Shown: positions 19,301-29,317 of the stretch, in pieces
Layout: the number at the start of each line of letters is the position of its first letter
Numbering within the stretch: position 1 is the first letter of the stretch
Assembly (NCBI RefSeq): GCF_000315915.1
Contig: NC_020190.1
Coordinates: forward strand, 806,001 to 870,000
Length of the DNA stretch: 64,000 nt
Direction: 5' to 3'
Source: Henningerozyma blattae CBS 6284
Lineage: Eukaryota; Ascomycota; Saccharomycetes; Saccharomycetales; Saccharomycetaceae
Notes under the pieces: generated by a model
Seen by the model: the letters and a program-made list of their open reading frames with translations, nothing else
The model's database searches: none
What the model was told of the DNA's origin: nothing
Position numbers and translations under genes: made by a program

Positions 19301-22009
19301 CTAGAAGTATATCTCTTCCAATCAAAGCAACCATCATTTATTTCTTCTATTCGTCTTGCTAATAGTGTAATCATTACACTATTTGAAAATATTGAAGATA
19401 TTAAGGTGGCAAGAAATATCATAAGGCTTGCCCCAATTTTTACTCGTATTTTTATTATGGTTCGAAAACTTTGTAAACGTGCAGATCTTTTCAAACCTCG
19501 AAGAACATTTTCAAGAATATTTCCAGATGAAGTCCCTTGCAGTGTTCTACCCATGGATTCAATTGTAAGCGCAGAGGTAGTAGTAGAAGTATTATTGGAA
19601 CTGGCTACAATTTTGTGTGCTATTTCTAAAATTGCAGAATTTCACTATGGTTCTGAACCTTCTTTAGGTGATATTATATCTGAAAGCGTGTCGGATCTAC
19701 ACTTTCAATCTGTTTTTTATTTGAACAAAATAACTAAAGATGATCTACTAAAACTAATACAAGCAATAAAATTAGTGTTTAGAGGAGATTTTTACTCCTC
19801 TAATAAATGGCTAAGTGTGTCTGCTATGTTTACCAGATGCTGTACTATTTTACTAGGTCTCTTCAAGAACTTTTTAATTTTTTCTTATCAGCCTACATAT
19901 AACTCTAGTATCCAAGACTTTGATTTCTCAATATGGAAAGAATATTTTAAAGCACTATTATTGCTGATTAATCAAAAATCCTCCTTTGTTGTAAAATTGA
20001 CAGTTATTCCAAGAAAGGCTGTTTTCAGAATACTAGGAGATACAATGACGCAACTGGGGAAACTGGTAAACGATTGTTGGGATGCTCTGGCTGAATATGA
20101 CTATAATAGTACAAATGCGAGAAAATACGGTCTTGGATATTTGAGTTCTTATCAGTTATTTCTATTTGCAAATAATGGTGCTTTGGTCCGCGCTATATTA
20201 ATATCTGCTTTTCATAGGCACGTATATCTAAACACCGTGAGCACAAAGATTATTTGGAGTACACTTCTGAATTTATGGGGTGAATATCACTCACTACAGC
20301 CAGCTCGTGAATTAATACACCCTGAGATATACAACAGTTATAAAATCAATGCCTTATATATAGATGATAAATCAATTGATAGGTTCTTTAAATATATCTC
20401 ATTTTTCTTACATTGTCCTAATACTGATGAAATATGTGAGCCATTAACCGAATTCATGAAAGATTCATTCGCCTTCTTTAAGGTAATATCAGATTGTTAT
20501 AAAATACCCCCAGAAGAAGAATTTGAAAATGATAGGACTGCTTTACAGATTGAAATGTTTGGTTTCTTGCTGAATGCTAACCGACCAGAATTATTTCATC
20601 AAATGATTAATGACTTGTTCTTACATTTCATTGAGAGGAAAGATTATACACAGGCGGCTTTGAGTATAGAATTGCTAGCTAATACATATGCATGGAATCC
20701 AAATGATCTGCTTCCTCCAATTCCTTATCCATCTTTACCAGAACAATCTTCTTTTGAAAGAAAAGAATACCTATACAAAGAAGCTGCGAAGAATTTTAGG
20801 AAAGGATCGAAACTTGAAAAAGCTCTATCAATTCATAAGGATCTGATAACCGCATATGATCAAATTAATTATGATCTAGGCGGTTTGGCATATGTTCATG
20901 GCCAGATTGCAGAACTGTATACAGATTTGCAAATAGTAGATAGAATTGTACCAACTTACTTCAAAGTTTCATTTATGGGATTTGGATTTCCAAATAATAT
21001 TAGAAATAAGACTTTTATTTTTGAAGGATTACCATTTGAACATATATCTTCTATGCATAATAGATTACTTCGTGTCTATCATGGCTCTTCAATTGTTCAA
21101 TCTCAAGAAAAAGCAAATGATCTATTAATGAAGTCCCCATTGGGCAAATTCATATATATTCAAACAGTAGAGCCAAGATTACAGATATCCGATGAATATA
21201 CCATTAGTGATAAAAATAGCTCATTGAATAACAAAATTAGAATGTATATTGAAAATAGAGAATTGAGAACATTTACAAATTCACGAAGGTTACCAGGTGG
21301 TACTAATGTGACAGATATTTGGACTGAGGAATATACTTATTCAACTGTTTCCACTTTCCCCACTATTATGAATAGATCGGAAGTTCATCAAATATCTGTT
21401 CGCAAAATGTCGCCACTAGAAAATGCTACAAGAACGTTACAATTAAAAATTCAAGATTTAAACGGTTTAGAAAATATGTGCCATAAAATACTTAAAGAAA
21501 ACGGAGATTTTTCTAATGTGTTTAGTGAGTTGTCACGAGATATATCTGGTACTATCGATGCTCCTGTAAATGGTGGTATTCTGCAATACCGCGAGTTTTT
21601 AAAAGACGGAAATGGATATAAGTTGGATAAAAATTCATTAAATATCTTGTTGCGTAGTTTTGATGAACTAGCATTAGTATTAAGCCGCTGTTTATTGTTA
21701 CATATTCGAATGTTGCCATCAGATGATCTTATAGAATCACATAAGATGCTTGTTCAAATGTTTTCTCAAAATTTCGAAGGCGAAATTATTAAAAATGATA
21801 TCGATCTTGACATTCTGTTGGTGAATCCAGTATCCACATCTATAACAGCTATAAGTTCCACAGCAAGTATCGTTGGATTGAACTCTTCTAATGTGATGAA
21901 TGGATCTGGAACAGGATCTAATATGGGTAATCATGGCCGTCTTTCTAAAGTAAATTCTTCAGATTCATTGCAAGATCTTCTGTCAGCTACAAATAGTTTA
22001 TATCGGTGA
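16343..22009 (+). CDS. DCK1: Dck1, DOCK-family guanine-nucleotide exchange factor
   Basis: An 1888-residue protein, close to S. cerevisiae Dck1 (about 1930 aa, from memory). The N-terminus has the SH3-like DOCK arrangement (WKPTPELIHGVLIKSFLP ... YPGDEVYVFEQ ... WCRAYL, residues ~8-75). A C2-like DHR1 region lies near the middle of the first half (around residues 565-700). The C-terminal third holds the DHR2 exchange domain (EMFGFLLNANR ... YTQAALSIELLANTY ... NRLLRVYHGSSIV, then the lever region near residues 1740-1800). In yeast Dck1 works with Lmo1 as the exchange factor for Rho5 in stress-induced mitophagy and cell-wall signalling. The reading frame is intact throughout. Neighbour RPN13 is as in S. 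cerevisiae. Confidence 0.92.
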   Translation: MHFFHPYKWKPTPELIHGVLIKSFLPLKKHLELSTLSDNYSNLYPGDEVYVFEQTNDGKWCRAYLCCIPLPEEYVSNLPSLSTELPDIKSKTVIFPTKYAYLDFNEKIALVDFLKFPETTDLYKVFDENLESQSFHEIIKANSINNSENDLRTKKPPKPSFPYFRFQNRELSEEIASVLAVLSSHIYTMYSAHDFPIYEKITQLYYQLDTIRLFLTYKLTTESERITIIRSACSFLVKISKFLASKDKQYSVQNYNIAQVSNAGGINIPNHHSTDPLGFEGIFARNIYSGELPYFNSTSLKTFVACTMLSGLLNNFPVLNYKALGLESRQPLSEEFSQSHILIDIKGITGDSSLNISENSDIIALLYLRSRKEILTEPFSTCIQRGTTSDLSNISAAFFRNLPETKIDKGRIFLVVRLIEEVPINTTKPSTPVGKKSNTAMDTPGSTISTLKRGMAAGVIDISRVFSGNKNSLMTSTPYTFQLHLFCSIFETRTNIRNVEDESSSNGGWGELIDRILSDSSDGIAINPTATMLSVSVKELKGIAQPQSILNSSTIAIQHIPPYFYDTLSDPIERIYLHLGKVTLCNPNKDIKNITIEVSSRNPSVLFNISINSVEQRNWQFVCVQSGENIGGLIRIVGLENMESDEKLKIAVYLNGYLMGKSFIYLKKGGIIQEYKKSTVFQLNSLKKQPLVDLNLSTEYLGNKFNISASIQRLFDLQVSDETKFLHHCITVSEDMRTIPVSQLVKHFNSIISKLLELYHEVSGNHHNSTEAKDKIFEIIVNFIDVMLSEDSHCKHLFKDYFEYYSLESTLPQVGPKIVRNMVQVVDQYPEQRDKTGRAICRSSLYLLGISIVTSKNCRKEWRREIRSLFKSITKFFSSSEEHIMRDQLIIVKLYYLLIETLMPYFKSKELIGFTYDLFSTSHAREIEMFKRSYGKLSLGQEKYLNCKLSLMKQFISHEEISKYLFKTGLEDEIRLKFISNCINWLLEVYLFQSKQPSFISSIRLANSVIITLFENIEDIKVARNIIRLAPIFTRIFIMVRKLCKRADLFKPRRTFSRIFPDEVPCSVLPMDSIVSAEVVVEVLLELATILCAISKIAEFHYGSEPSLGDIISESVSDLHFQSVFYLNKITKDDLLKLIQAIKLVFRGDFYSSNKWLSVSAMFTRCCTILLGLFKNFLIFSYQPTYNSSIQDFDFSIWKEYFKALLLLINQKSSFVVKLTVIPRKAVFRILGDTMTQLGKLVNDCWDALAEYDYNSTNARKYGLGYLSSYQLFLFANNGALVRAILISAFHRHVYLNTVSTKIIWSTLLNLWGEYHSLQPARELIHPEIYNSYKINALYIDDKSIDRFFKYISFFLHCPNTDEICEPLTEFMKDSFAFFKVISDCYKIPPEEEFENDRTALQIEMFGFLLNANRPELFHQMINDLFLHFIERKDYTQAALSIELLANTYAWNPNDLLPPIPYPSLPEQSSFERKEYLYKEAAKNFRKGSKLEKALSIHKDLITAYDQINYDLGGLAYVHGQIAELYTDLQIVDRIVPTYFKVSFMGFGFPNNIRNKTFIFEGLPFEHISSMHNRLLRVYHGSSIVQSQEKANDLLMKSPLGKFIYIQTVEPRLQISDEYTISDKNSSLNNKIRMYIENRELRTFTNSRRLPGGTNVTDIWTEEYTYSTVSTFPTIMNRSEVHQISVRKMSPLENATRTLQLKIQDLNGLENMCHKILKENGDFSNVFSELSRDISGTIDAPVNGGILQYREFLKDGNGYKLDKNSLNILLRSFDELALVLSRCLLLHIRMLPSDDLIESHKMLVQMFSQNFEGEIIKNDIDLDILLVNPVSTSITAISSTASIVGLNSSNVMNGSGTGSNMGNHGRLSKVNSSDSLQDLLSATNSLYR

Positions 22010-22347
22010 TTCTAATAGCATTTAATAGAGTGGGTTTTTTTTTGGGTCTGACCGATCAGTTTAATTTGAAGAACTTTTTAAAGAGCCAGACTTGGTAACA
22101 TTCTTGTTAATCATTCTTTTGGAGAACATTAAAAAAAAATAATAATAATAATAAAAAAAGAGCATTATAATTATATACATACATATATACAAGTCATTAT
22201 CAAATCAATAGTGAATTTCGCAGATATTAGGAGAGCGAAAATCATATTTTAACACTAGTTTATTAAAGTGCACATGTTTCTATAACTAAATGACAGTGAT
22301 CATTAATAATTATGAAATCCGTTCTAGTCTATGCTTTATAGATTAGT
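22010..22347. other. Convergent DCK1/MIA40 3' intergenic region
   Basis: A 338-bp AT-rich interval between two 3' ends, with A-runs and an AATAATAAT stretch. It should carry the polyadenylation signals of both genes. No gene is seen. Confidence 0.5.
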
Positions 22348-23316
22348 TTACTTAGTATCGCTGTCATTAGAATTAGTGGCAGGCTCTGTTGATAAAGAAT
22401 CTTCTATGTCTAGCACACTGTTTTCTTCTTGAGTTTCGAGTGAAGCGAAAGTACTAGCTTTATTTTCTTCAACCTTATTTTTAATTGCTTCTACGAGCTC
22501 TGAAGTACTATTTTCGGAAGTTCCTTCAGAGGTAAGGGCCGCATTTGTTTTAGAGGCTTCTTCCATAGATAAAATATTGTCTATTTCTTCTTCTGATTTT
22601 TCTTGTTCCAAGACATCAGAATAATGTTCTGGGTACTTTCTAAAACAGTCTTGCATATGTTGAAACTTTTCAACACAATCAATTCCCTTTGGTTCAGCAT
22701 CTGAATAAACAAAACAAGAAAAGGCAGCTTTAAATTCTTCACCACATGGACCATCTGCCATACCACCTAAACATGGGCAATCCCAATTGATCTCACCTGT
22801 ATCTGGATTATAAGCACCTTCAGGTTTAGTTTCTCCATTTAATTGTTCATCTTTTGGCTCCAAAGTGTCTTTCAATTCTTCAATGTTATTTGAGGAGGAA
22901 ATACTTCCAGTAACAGTCTCTGCAGTATCTTCTAAGATTGTAGAAGCAGAATCAATCACTTCCACTTCAATATCTTTTTCTAACTCATCTGGAACAATGG
23001 TAGGTGTTATGGAAATTTCTTGCTTGTTTGTTATTGTTTTATCATTTTTGTTCTTTGGAAGTATAAAATATATAGCACTTAAACTTACTACAGCACCCAA
23101 TATCATCCCTGGTAATTGACTAGAATTATCTAATTGATCTTGCCCAGTTTTATTAGAATTATTATGCGAATTAAATCTTGGAGATGTTGCAGAGTAACTT
23201 CTAATTAACTGAGTGTTTAAAATGGGTGCTGTTTTCTGTAATGAGAAAGATTTAGAATTCATTGCCAATGATTTCAAGCATTTTCTGCTACATACTCTTG
23301 TTTGATTGAGAAACAT
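22348..23316 (-). CDS. MIA40: Mia40/Tim40, mitochondrial intermembrane-space import oxidoreductase
   Basis: A 322-residue protein with an N-terminal basic, Ser-rich mitochondrial targeting segment. A membrane anchor follows ([16 protein letters not shown], about residues 70-85), then an acidic linker and the conserved Mia40 core. The catalytic CPC motif is at residues 180-182 (codons 22771-22779). It is followed by twin CX9C motifs ([11 protein letters not shown] and [11 protein letters not shown]). Mia40 oxidises and traps small cysteine-rich proteins entering the intermembrane space, with Erv1 re-oxidising it. The membrane-anchored form is the fungal arrangement. It is divergent from YKT6, as YKL195W/YKL196C in S. 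cerevisiae. Confidence 0.96.
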   Translation of the reverse strand: MFLNQTRVCSRKCLKSLAMNSKSFSLQKTAPILNTQLIRSYSATSPRFNSHNNSNKTGQDQLDNSSQLPGMILGAVVSLSAIYFILPKNKNDKTITNKQEISITPTIVPDELEKDIEVEVIDSASTILEDTAETVTGSISSSNNIEELKDTLEPKDEQLNGETKPEGAYNPDTGEINWDCPCLGGMADGPCGEEFKAAFSCFVYSDAEPKGIDCVEKFQHMQDCFRKYPEHYSDVLEQEKSEEEIDNILSMEEASKTNAALTSEGTSENSTSELVEAIKNKVEENKASTFASLETQEENSVLDIEDSLSTEPATNSNDSDTK

Positions 23317-23890
23317 CTTTGGTATGATGTAATAGACTCTATATTATTTTTATTTTTTTATTATTTCAGTTTTTTATTTTATTTTCTATGAAGCAATTAA
23401 TGTTAATCCTTAAGATTCTGCACAAATTTTAGACCTTACCTAATCATACTCTTAGCCTTTAAAAGAGAGATTTCTAGCCAAAGTCTCGCATATCTAGAAT
23501 ATATAAGAATATTCTTAGTAATTAATAATTAATTCTCGGTGAAATTTAACTTTTAGGGTTGCTTTGGTCTTTCTTTCCAGAATTTATAGGTTTGCGATTC
23601 CGTTTTTGAATTTTCAGGATGGAGTGTAAAATACACATTCTTGAAATAAACACAACATTTATACGAGTAAAAATCAAATAAAAGATTAAAGGTTACGGTT
23701 GTAAATTTAAAACTATATTAGTTAATTGGTAAAAAGGTTATATTAATTAGTGATTTAAATAAGTAGATCAAAAGATTCTACTTGTTTGGAAGTAATATTA
23801 CAGTAGAAATAACAATCTGGAATACAGAACTAAAAAAACAAACAAACAAACGGTAAAGTAAAAAAGAAAAAAGAAATAAAAATATAAAAA
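23317..23890. promoter_or_regulatory. Divergent MIA40/YKT6 promoter region
   Basis: A 574-bp AT-rich shared upstream region. A purine-rich AAACAAACAAACGG stretch leads into the YKT6 start, typical of a yeast 5' leader. No specific factor site was recognised. Confidence 0.5.
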
Positions 23891-24493
23891 ATGAAGATAT
23901 ATTATATGGGTATTTTCCGTAGTGGAGGTGAAAAAGCTTTGGAATTAACTGAAGTCAAAGATCTATCTCAATTTGGATATTTCGAAAGAGGTAGTGTTGG
24001 TCAATTCATGACATTTTTTGCTGAAACAGTGGCAACAAGAACTTCACCAGGTCAAAGACAAAGTGTTGAAGAAGGAAATTATGTGGGTCATGTATATGCA
24101 AGGAGTGAAGGTATTTGTTGTGTATTGATCACTGATAAAGAATATCCTGTTAGACCAGCTTATACATTATTAAATAAAGTTTCTGATGAATATCTAGTAG
24201 CACATACTCCTAATGAATGGGCAAACATTACTGTTACTAATGATAAATTAAAGATGATAGAACTTGATACATATATTGTTAAATACCAAGATCCTACACA
24301 AGCGGATGCAATTATGAAAGTTCAACAAGAATTGGATGAAACAAAGATTGAATTGCATAAAACTATTGAGAATGTTTTACAAAGAGGTGAGAAATTAGAT
24401 AATTTAGTTGATAAATCTGAATCCTTAACCGCAAGTTCCAAGATGTTTTATAAACAAGCCAAGAAGACTAATTCATGTTGTATTCTAATGTAA
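23891..24493 (+). CDS. YKT6: Ykt6, lipid-anchored R-SNARE
   Basis: A 200-residue protein, the exact family length. It has an N-terminal longin domain ([13 protein letters not shown] ... [16 protein letters not shown]), then an R-SNARE helix with the zero-layer arginine in [12 protein letters not shown]. It ends NSCCILM, where the CAAX cysteine is farnesylated and the cysteine before it can be palmitoylated. Ykt6 acts in ER-Golgi, intra-Golgi, endosome-vacuole and autophagosome-vacuole fusion. The second codon and N-terminal block match the family, which fixes the start. It is divergent from MIA40. Confidence 0.97.
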   Translation: MKIYYMGIFRSGGEKALELTEVKDLSQFGYFERGSVGQFMTFFAETVATRTSPGQRQSVEEGNYVGHVYARSEGICCVLITDKEYPVRPAYTLLNKVSDEYLVAHTPNEWANITVTNDKLKMIELDTYIVKYQDPTQADAIMKVQQELDETKIELHKTIENVLQRGEKLDNLVDKSESLTASSKMFYKQAKKTNSCCILM

Positions 24494-24843
24494 TTTTATT
24501 ATATAAAATATGAATATTCCATAACAAAATATAACTTTATTATGCAAAATAATTAATATTGAATGATAAATTATCATATAATAATACTTTATCAAATGAA
24601 ACAAATACGAAAGAAATATGATGCTTTTTTAATAATTCATTTACTTTAAAATAAAAAAAAAAAAATAACTGAAATTTTATTTAGATTACGATATATAGTA
24701 TGTGTAATTATACTATAGATAATAAATAATTGAATTGTAATGAAAGTGCAATTCATCATGCATAGATGCGATTATAATGATTCAACAAGTGTATATATCT
24801 ACATGTGTGTGTGATGTTAGTCACGTGATAAAGATATTCTGGC
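24494..24843. other. YKT6 3' flank
   Basis: AT-rich 3' untranslated and intergenic DNA. A GTCACGTG at 24820-24827 is probably part of a decayed LTR. Confidence 0.4.
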
Positions 24844-25176
24844 TGTCACATATTTGCAATAATTTCCATTATTAATATGTGGCGCAGTATTTTTTTGAAG
24901 TCACGTGACGAATTTCTATTCAGATGAGATGAGATCTACAAGAATATATAAACACGAAGATGAAAAGTTTTCACTGTGATCAAGATATATAGAGAAAAGA
25001 AAGAAACGAAAATATCAACAAGAGTGGTCTGGAAATCTGGAAACTAATATTATTATATATTACTTATCTAGATACATTACATACCAATCAAAATATATAG
25101 TCCTTTAAGTTAAAGACTTCATCGTTGTTATCACTCAGGAATTAGTACAAGTAACTATCGAAGATAGAAGGCGTAA
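24844..25176 (+). mobile_element. LTR-like element related to family 2
   Basis: Starts TGTCACATATT, like the nested LTR at 10158. It carries GTCACGTG at 24900-24907, a TATATAAA and a GA-rich stretch in the same order, but is otherwise strongly diverged. Its right boundary abuts or overlaps the next LTR and is approximate. Confidence 0.5.
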
Positions 25177-25511
25177 TATCACGTAGTGTGAGCTACGTTA
25201 GTCACGTGTATAAACAAAATCACGTGATAACGGAATGAACATGTAGATTAACAAGTAAGTGAATCATGAACATAAATTCTATTTAAGAATCTAAAGCTAA
25301 AAGGAATAAACTAGAGGTTTAAGGTAGAACAAAGAAGAAAGAATCAAAAAACAAAAAGAACGAAATACAAAAGATGGAAGTGTATAGTGGACAAATCGGA
25401 ACGTAATAATAATAATATTTAACTTACATAGGCTCGGGTATATAGTTGTACAGTTTAATAAACAGTTGGTATTAAACTAGCAGCCAAAAAGATATACTAC
25501 TGGGAGTAGCA
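25177..25511 (+). mobile_element. Solo LTR (family 1, copy B), uninterrupted
   Basis: Aligns with 9865-10157 plus 10529-10570 over its whole length, with scattered substitutions. The first bases are TATCAC in place of TGTCAC. GTCACGTG at 25201-25208 and ATCACGTG at 25219-25226 bracket a TATAAA, exactly as in copy A. It ends at ...TACTACTGGGAGTAGC, 3' of tRNA-Asn. It serves as the empty-site reference proving the nested insertion in copy A. Confidence 0.7.
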
Positions 25512-25584
25512 AAGCTTAAAATTGTTAGAGGTAATAATTACTGACAGAGAACAAGCAAAAAAAATATTACATTGGCAAAAGAAA

Positions 25585-25658
25585 CGACCCCAGAGAGGAT
25601 TGAACTCTCGATCTTGCGATTAACAGTCGCACGCCTTAACCAGCTTGGCCATGGAGTC
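25585..25658 (-). tRNA. tRNA-Asn (anticodon GUU)
   Basis: The minus strand reads GACTCCATGGCCAAGCTGG..., CTGTTAA in the anticodon loop, GAGTTCAATCCTC (B box) and a matching acceptor TGGGGTC with discriminator G. It is 74 nt and has no intron. Eight T on the transcribed strand (A-run 25557-25564) form the terminator. It lies between LTR copy B and relic copy B. Confidence 0.96.
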
Positions 25659-25678
25659 TTGCTTTTCTTGTTTTTTCT

Positions 25679-25950
25679 GTAATACGAGACTGGTGGGACA
25701 AGGATGGTGTTTCAGAGTTACAAGATGCGGTACATTCATTGAAACCTGGGTGTCATTCTAACTAATAGGTGTCCGAGATGAACCAGAAGTGGGTACAGAT
25801 TCAGTGGTTACAGTTGATGTTCCAGGCCTACTGAATAGTTGTTTCTCAGCTGTGGTCAGCTGATCTGTCCTCTCTCGAGGCTTTTCTTGTACTGATTTCT
25901 TGTAAGTATTACGTGAAAGGCGACGGCGCTTAGACGGTTTTACAACCTTT
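25679..25950 (-). repeat. Dispersed relic, copy B
   Basis: Reverse-strand homologue of 10864-11288. The minus-strand frame keeps the same C-terminal end (...SGSSRTPIS, stop) with a few substitutions and no frameshift in the shared part. It lacks the ~150-bp middle segment of copy A. Its 3' side abuts the 5' flank of tRNA-Asn. Its other end stops at the same point as copy A (AAAGGTTGTAAAACCG), suggesting a true element boundary or a shared truncation. Confidence 0.6.
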
Positions 25951-26538
25951 TATTGGAAAATACAGATTTATTTAAAGAGCATAAATTTGTATTTCATATT
26001 ATGCTTAGTGGTTTTATTAAGACCGTTAGAAGCTGTAGATTCCAGTTACAATAGGATATTCTAGGGGTAGAAATAGCATGTATAAAATGCTTACAAGATT
26101 GAATATTTATAAATATCATTGTTTTGAAACTAAATATACACTTTTCAAATTCAAGAGATACAAATGCTTTGCTAAAAGATCGAGTGATAACAGAAAAGAT
26201 TTAGAGGTAATTGCTAAAAAACAAAACAAAACGAAAATTTAATTAAAGATTATAAAAAAAAGTGATTGTAAATTAAAAAAATTAAATAGAACTGAAAAGA
26301 TGAATTAAAATATAAGGTACAGGCAAAAGATAGAAAAAAAAAATAACGAGTAATTATAGGTAGAAAGAAATAGGGAGGGGGGGGTGGTGGACCACAAAGG
26401 AGAGACAAGAATAAAAAAGATTTAAAAATATCCGGAAAGAAAAAGAAATGAAAAGAGTCTTATCTTTAATTTTATTTTTAAAAAGTTATTTTTAAAAGAT
26501 GGGGGTATATTGGAATGAGAATGTTAAGAACAAATGAA
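25951..26538. other. Non-coding 3' flank with A-rich tracts
   Basis: AT-rich DNA downstream of the membrane-protein gene at 26539, containing A-runs and a GGGAGGGGGGGGTGGTGG tract near 26372-26390. No gene is seen. Confidence 0.4.
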
Positions 26539-28638
26539 TTAGCTGCGATGAGTATCGTTAGCGTTTGCATCACTTTCTCTTGAATTGATGGATTCTGAAT
26601 CTTGAATACCATCAACTTTAATCTTTGAGTCGAATTTTTCCTTTTGGACTTCTTCGATGGATTCGGTAGCAGTAGATTCTTCTGGGTATTCTGGAATAAT
26701 AGTGGATGGCTTGGCCTTTCTGTCGACCATCCAGACCCAGAATAATAATGGACATACGATGATTGGTAAACAGAAGGAAGTCCAAGTTAGACCCATGAAT
26801 GCAGATGAGTATGTGAAAACAACACCATAATTATCATCTTTGGTACCTGATTTAATAATATTAATAATACACGTGGTTAAAACTGTGGCAATACCGGTAA
26901 AGATTGCAGTCAAGATGGCATATGCAACAACAAAGAACCAGAATTTGTTGGATAAAGGTGGGTTTTTGTGGAAAATGTAAGCCAACAATGGGATGAAGAA
27001 GAATGAAAAGATGATGGATAAGATAGATAGAGCCAAGAAAGCTTTAATGGCTGGGACGTATTGATGTTGTCTATGTAACATCTTACCATCTAAATGTAAT
27101 TGTTTTTGATTTGTAATATCCAAAGCGGTCAAATATGGAGCAAATTTTGATTCTAATAGAGCAGTCCAAATGATATCGGTGAAATTCATATTTTGAACAG
27201 CATGTGGTTTACTGCATTTATCAATGTTGTCTTGATAATCATATTCACAAAGGGTAAAGACAGATAAACTGAATGCAGATGGGACGTTGAAATAGGCGAA
27301 CATTTCTGGATATAGTTTTGCTAATTGATCAGTAGTCATTTGAGGGTATTTGACGACGTTTTGTAATAAGGGTAAAGCTGGAGCCAATTGAAGTAGATTA
27401 GACATGGCCCAAGTGGCGAAAAGGTTCAAAGCGTTCATGGTCTTGGCAGGATCGGTGGAATTTTCCAAGACTTGGAACAAGTATGGGACGTAATCTAAGG
27501 AAGATGGGTTTTCAGACAAAGCAGTCAAGATTTGGTTGAAAGCAGAGACTGTGGAGGAAGAATCGTTAGTGGCACCTAAGATTGTATCCAAGGATTTCAA
27601 TTGTTTTGTGGATGTGGTGGAATCAGTATTGGCAGCCAAGACTTGTACTGATTGTAAAGTGGATGAGGCATTTGAAGAATCTTGGATCAATTTGGATAAA
27701 GATGAGAATGAAGTCTTTGCATAATCCGCAGTGGTCAAGTTAGCAGCCAACATCTGTTGCATGGTTTCCAAAGATAAAGTGGCATTCAAGGAGGTCTTGA
27801 TGATGTTTTCCAGGGCTTCTAGAACCGGTTTCATGGTGGGGGCCAAAGTGCCGAAATTGCCAATGGTTTGAGCCAATTTAGTAGCATCAGTTTCAGTTTG
27901 CAATTGTTCGAAAAGATTGTTTGCCATAGAAGTTGGGACTGTGGTGTTCATAAAAGTGCTTAATGATTTCAAAGTGGTAGAAGTGTCATTAGAGTTTTGG
28001 AATAATCTGAAAACGGGCAACATGGAAGCCTTTTGAGGGAAAGTCAAACTGTTTAAACCGATCAAACTTTCGGTGGTTTCCTTTGGATTGGAGGAATCAG
28101 CCAACATTTTCATGACCATGGCACTTTGTTCCAACAAGGAGGTGTCAGATAAGTTGACGGTGGAGATCATATCATTCATACCGGAGATGGTTTGATTCAC
28201 ATTGGTAGAAGTGTTGAAAAGAGAAGTTAATCCATTCAATTCCATGACGGTGGCGTCTTTGGAGGTTCCGGCCATCAACATTGGAGCTAGACTGACAAGA
28301 GCACCGACAGAAGCAGTACCGTTACTGGAAGTGGCCAACAGAGTCAATAGAGGTTTGAAAGCAGTGGTATTTACGAATTTTTCCACCACGTCAAATACGG
28401 AAGCAACAGTGGCGTTTGGAGCATTGAAAGCACCGGATAGAGAACCCAAGATGGGGTCCAATGCTGGGATGACCTTGGTGATGTTCATTTCGGAGATCTT
28501 GGCCTTACCGACATATACATTTGTGATTGGTTTGTAGTCTGCAGAGGAACCTGCTAGTGCAATAGACATGAAGATCACTACACAGAGTGAAAACAGCATG
28601 CATACTGCCAGTATATGATGACGTGTGGATAATTTCAT
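26539..28638 (-). CDS. Polytopic plasma-membrane protein, FAT3/INA1-like (SUR7/PalI-type topology)
   Basis: A 699-residue protein with an N-terminal membrane segment (HILAVCMLFSLCVVIFMSIAL, residues ~8-29). A long extracellular/luminal region full of N-x-S/T sequons follows, made of repeated ~40-residue units with NATSSL/TLLSLN-like helices. Three closely spaced C-terminal membrane segments come next (about residues 525-550, 563-590 and 615-640), and an acidic Ser-rich cytosolic tail. One N-terminal and three C-terminal segments around a large loop is the layout of the SUR7/PalI group. The start ILAVCMLFSL...ALAGSSADYKPITNVYVG and the size point to the YKL187C (FAT3)/YLR413W (INA1) pair, reported at the cell periphery, with FAT3 linked to fatty-acid uptake. 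Proximity to YKL195/YKL196 and YLR421/YLR422 orthologues agrees. Which of the two it represents cannot be settled here. Confidence 0.65.
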   Translation of the reverse strand: MKLSTRHHILAVCMLFSLCVVIFMSIALAGSSADYKPITNVYVGKAKISEMNITKVIPALDPILGSLSGAFNAPNATVASVFDVVEKFVNTTAFKPLLTLLATSSNGTASVGALVSLAPMLMAGTSKDATVMELNGLTSLFNTSTNVNQTISGMNDMISTVNLSDTSLLEQSAMVMKMLADSSNPKETTESLIGLNSLTFPQKASMLPVFRLFQNSNDTSTTLKSLSTFMNTTVPTSMANNLFEQLQTETDATKLAQTIGNFGTLAPTMKPVLEALENIIKTSLNATLSLETMQQMLAANLTTADYAKTSFSSLSKLIQDSSNASSTLQSVQVLAANTDSTTSTKQLKSLDTILGATNDSSSTVSAFNQILTALSENPSSLDYVPYLFQVLENSTDPAKTMNALNLFATWAMSNLLQLAPALPLLQNVVKYPQMTTDQLAKLYPEMFAYFNVPSAFSLSVFTLCEYDYQDNIDKCSKPHAVQNMNFTDIIWTALLESKFAPYLTALDITNQKQLHLDGKMLHRQHQYVPAIKAFLALSILSIIFSFFFIPLLAYIFHKNPPLSNKFWFFVVAYAILTAIFTGIATVLTTCIINIIKSGTKDDNYGVVFTYSSAFMGLTWTSFCLPIIVCPLLFWVWMVDRKAKPSTIIPEYPEESTATESIEEVQKEKFDSKIKVDGIQDSESINSRESDANANDTHRS

Positions 28639-29317
28639 ATTGTGTTGATGAGATTATAGCAAAAAAAAAGAAATAATAAACGAACAAGTAAATCCCTAAA
28701 TAGTACAATACAAAAGAAAATTAGACATTGCCGTATGCTATAATATGATGCATTCAACCTTGGTCTTTATATACGCAATGCCAATGCTCGATGAACTACA
28801 TTGTCAATTCCAACCACTAGCCATTTGTCATTGGGTGAATTTTTTTCCACTATGGCCCAGGGTCTATGGGTCCCACGGAGCCAACCAAATTAGCCAACTA
28901 AATCAAATCAACCAATAATATTGGCCATGATATTAGGCATAAATTTTTGTTTGCTTTGTTTTGCCATTCTATAGTAGGCATACCCCAACAGTATGCGATG
29001 GCGGCAGGACCCTGCGACGTGTTCTGTGAGGCTCGAGCTCCACTGCGGACGCGTCTGATGGTTCCCCAACAATTCCCGCCAGCACGATTCTCGCCACGCA
29101 CTTCTGGGCCCTTCGGCTCAGAAACACGCGCACGCGTGCTGCAAATATCCGTAACAGGTAAGACCGATCCCGTATGCAGCAGCAATACGACCCAACAGTT
29201 TTTTATTTTATTTTATTTTCTTTTCTTTTTCGTATGCGCGTCGGAGCCGGTTGCCGGATCGGGGAAAAAACTGCTCGTACACGGGACCCAACAGTTTGGA
29301 TTGCCTAAAACGCAAAA
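28639..29317. promoter_or_regulatory. Upstream region of the FAT3/INA1-like gene; GC-rich left of RIF1
   Basis: The first ~250 bp are AT-rich promoter-like DNA. From about 28970 the base composition becomes strikingly GC-rich, with ACGCGT at about 29049 and 29132, and two copies of GACCCAACAGTTT (near 29188 and 29286). An open frame here (28947-29321) looks fortuitous. Confidence 0.4.
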
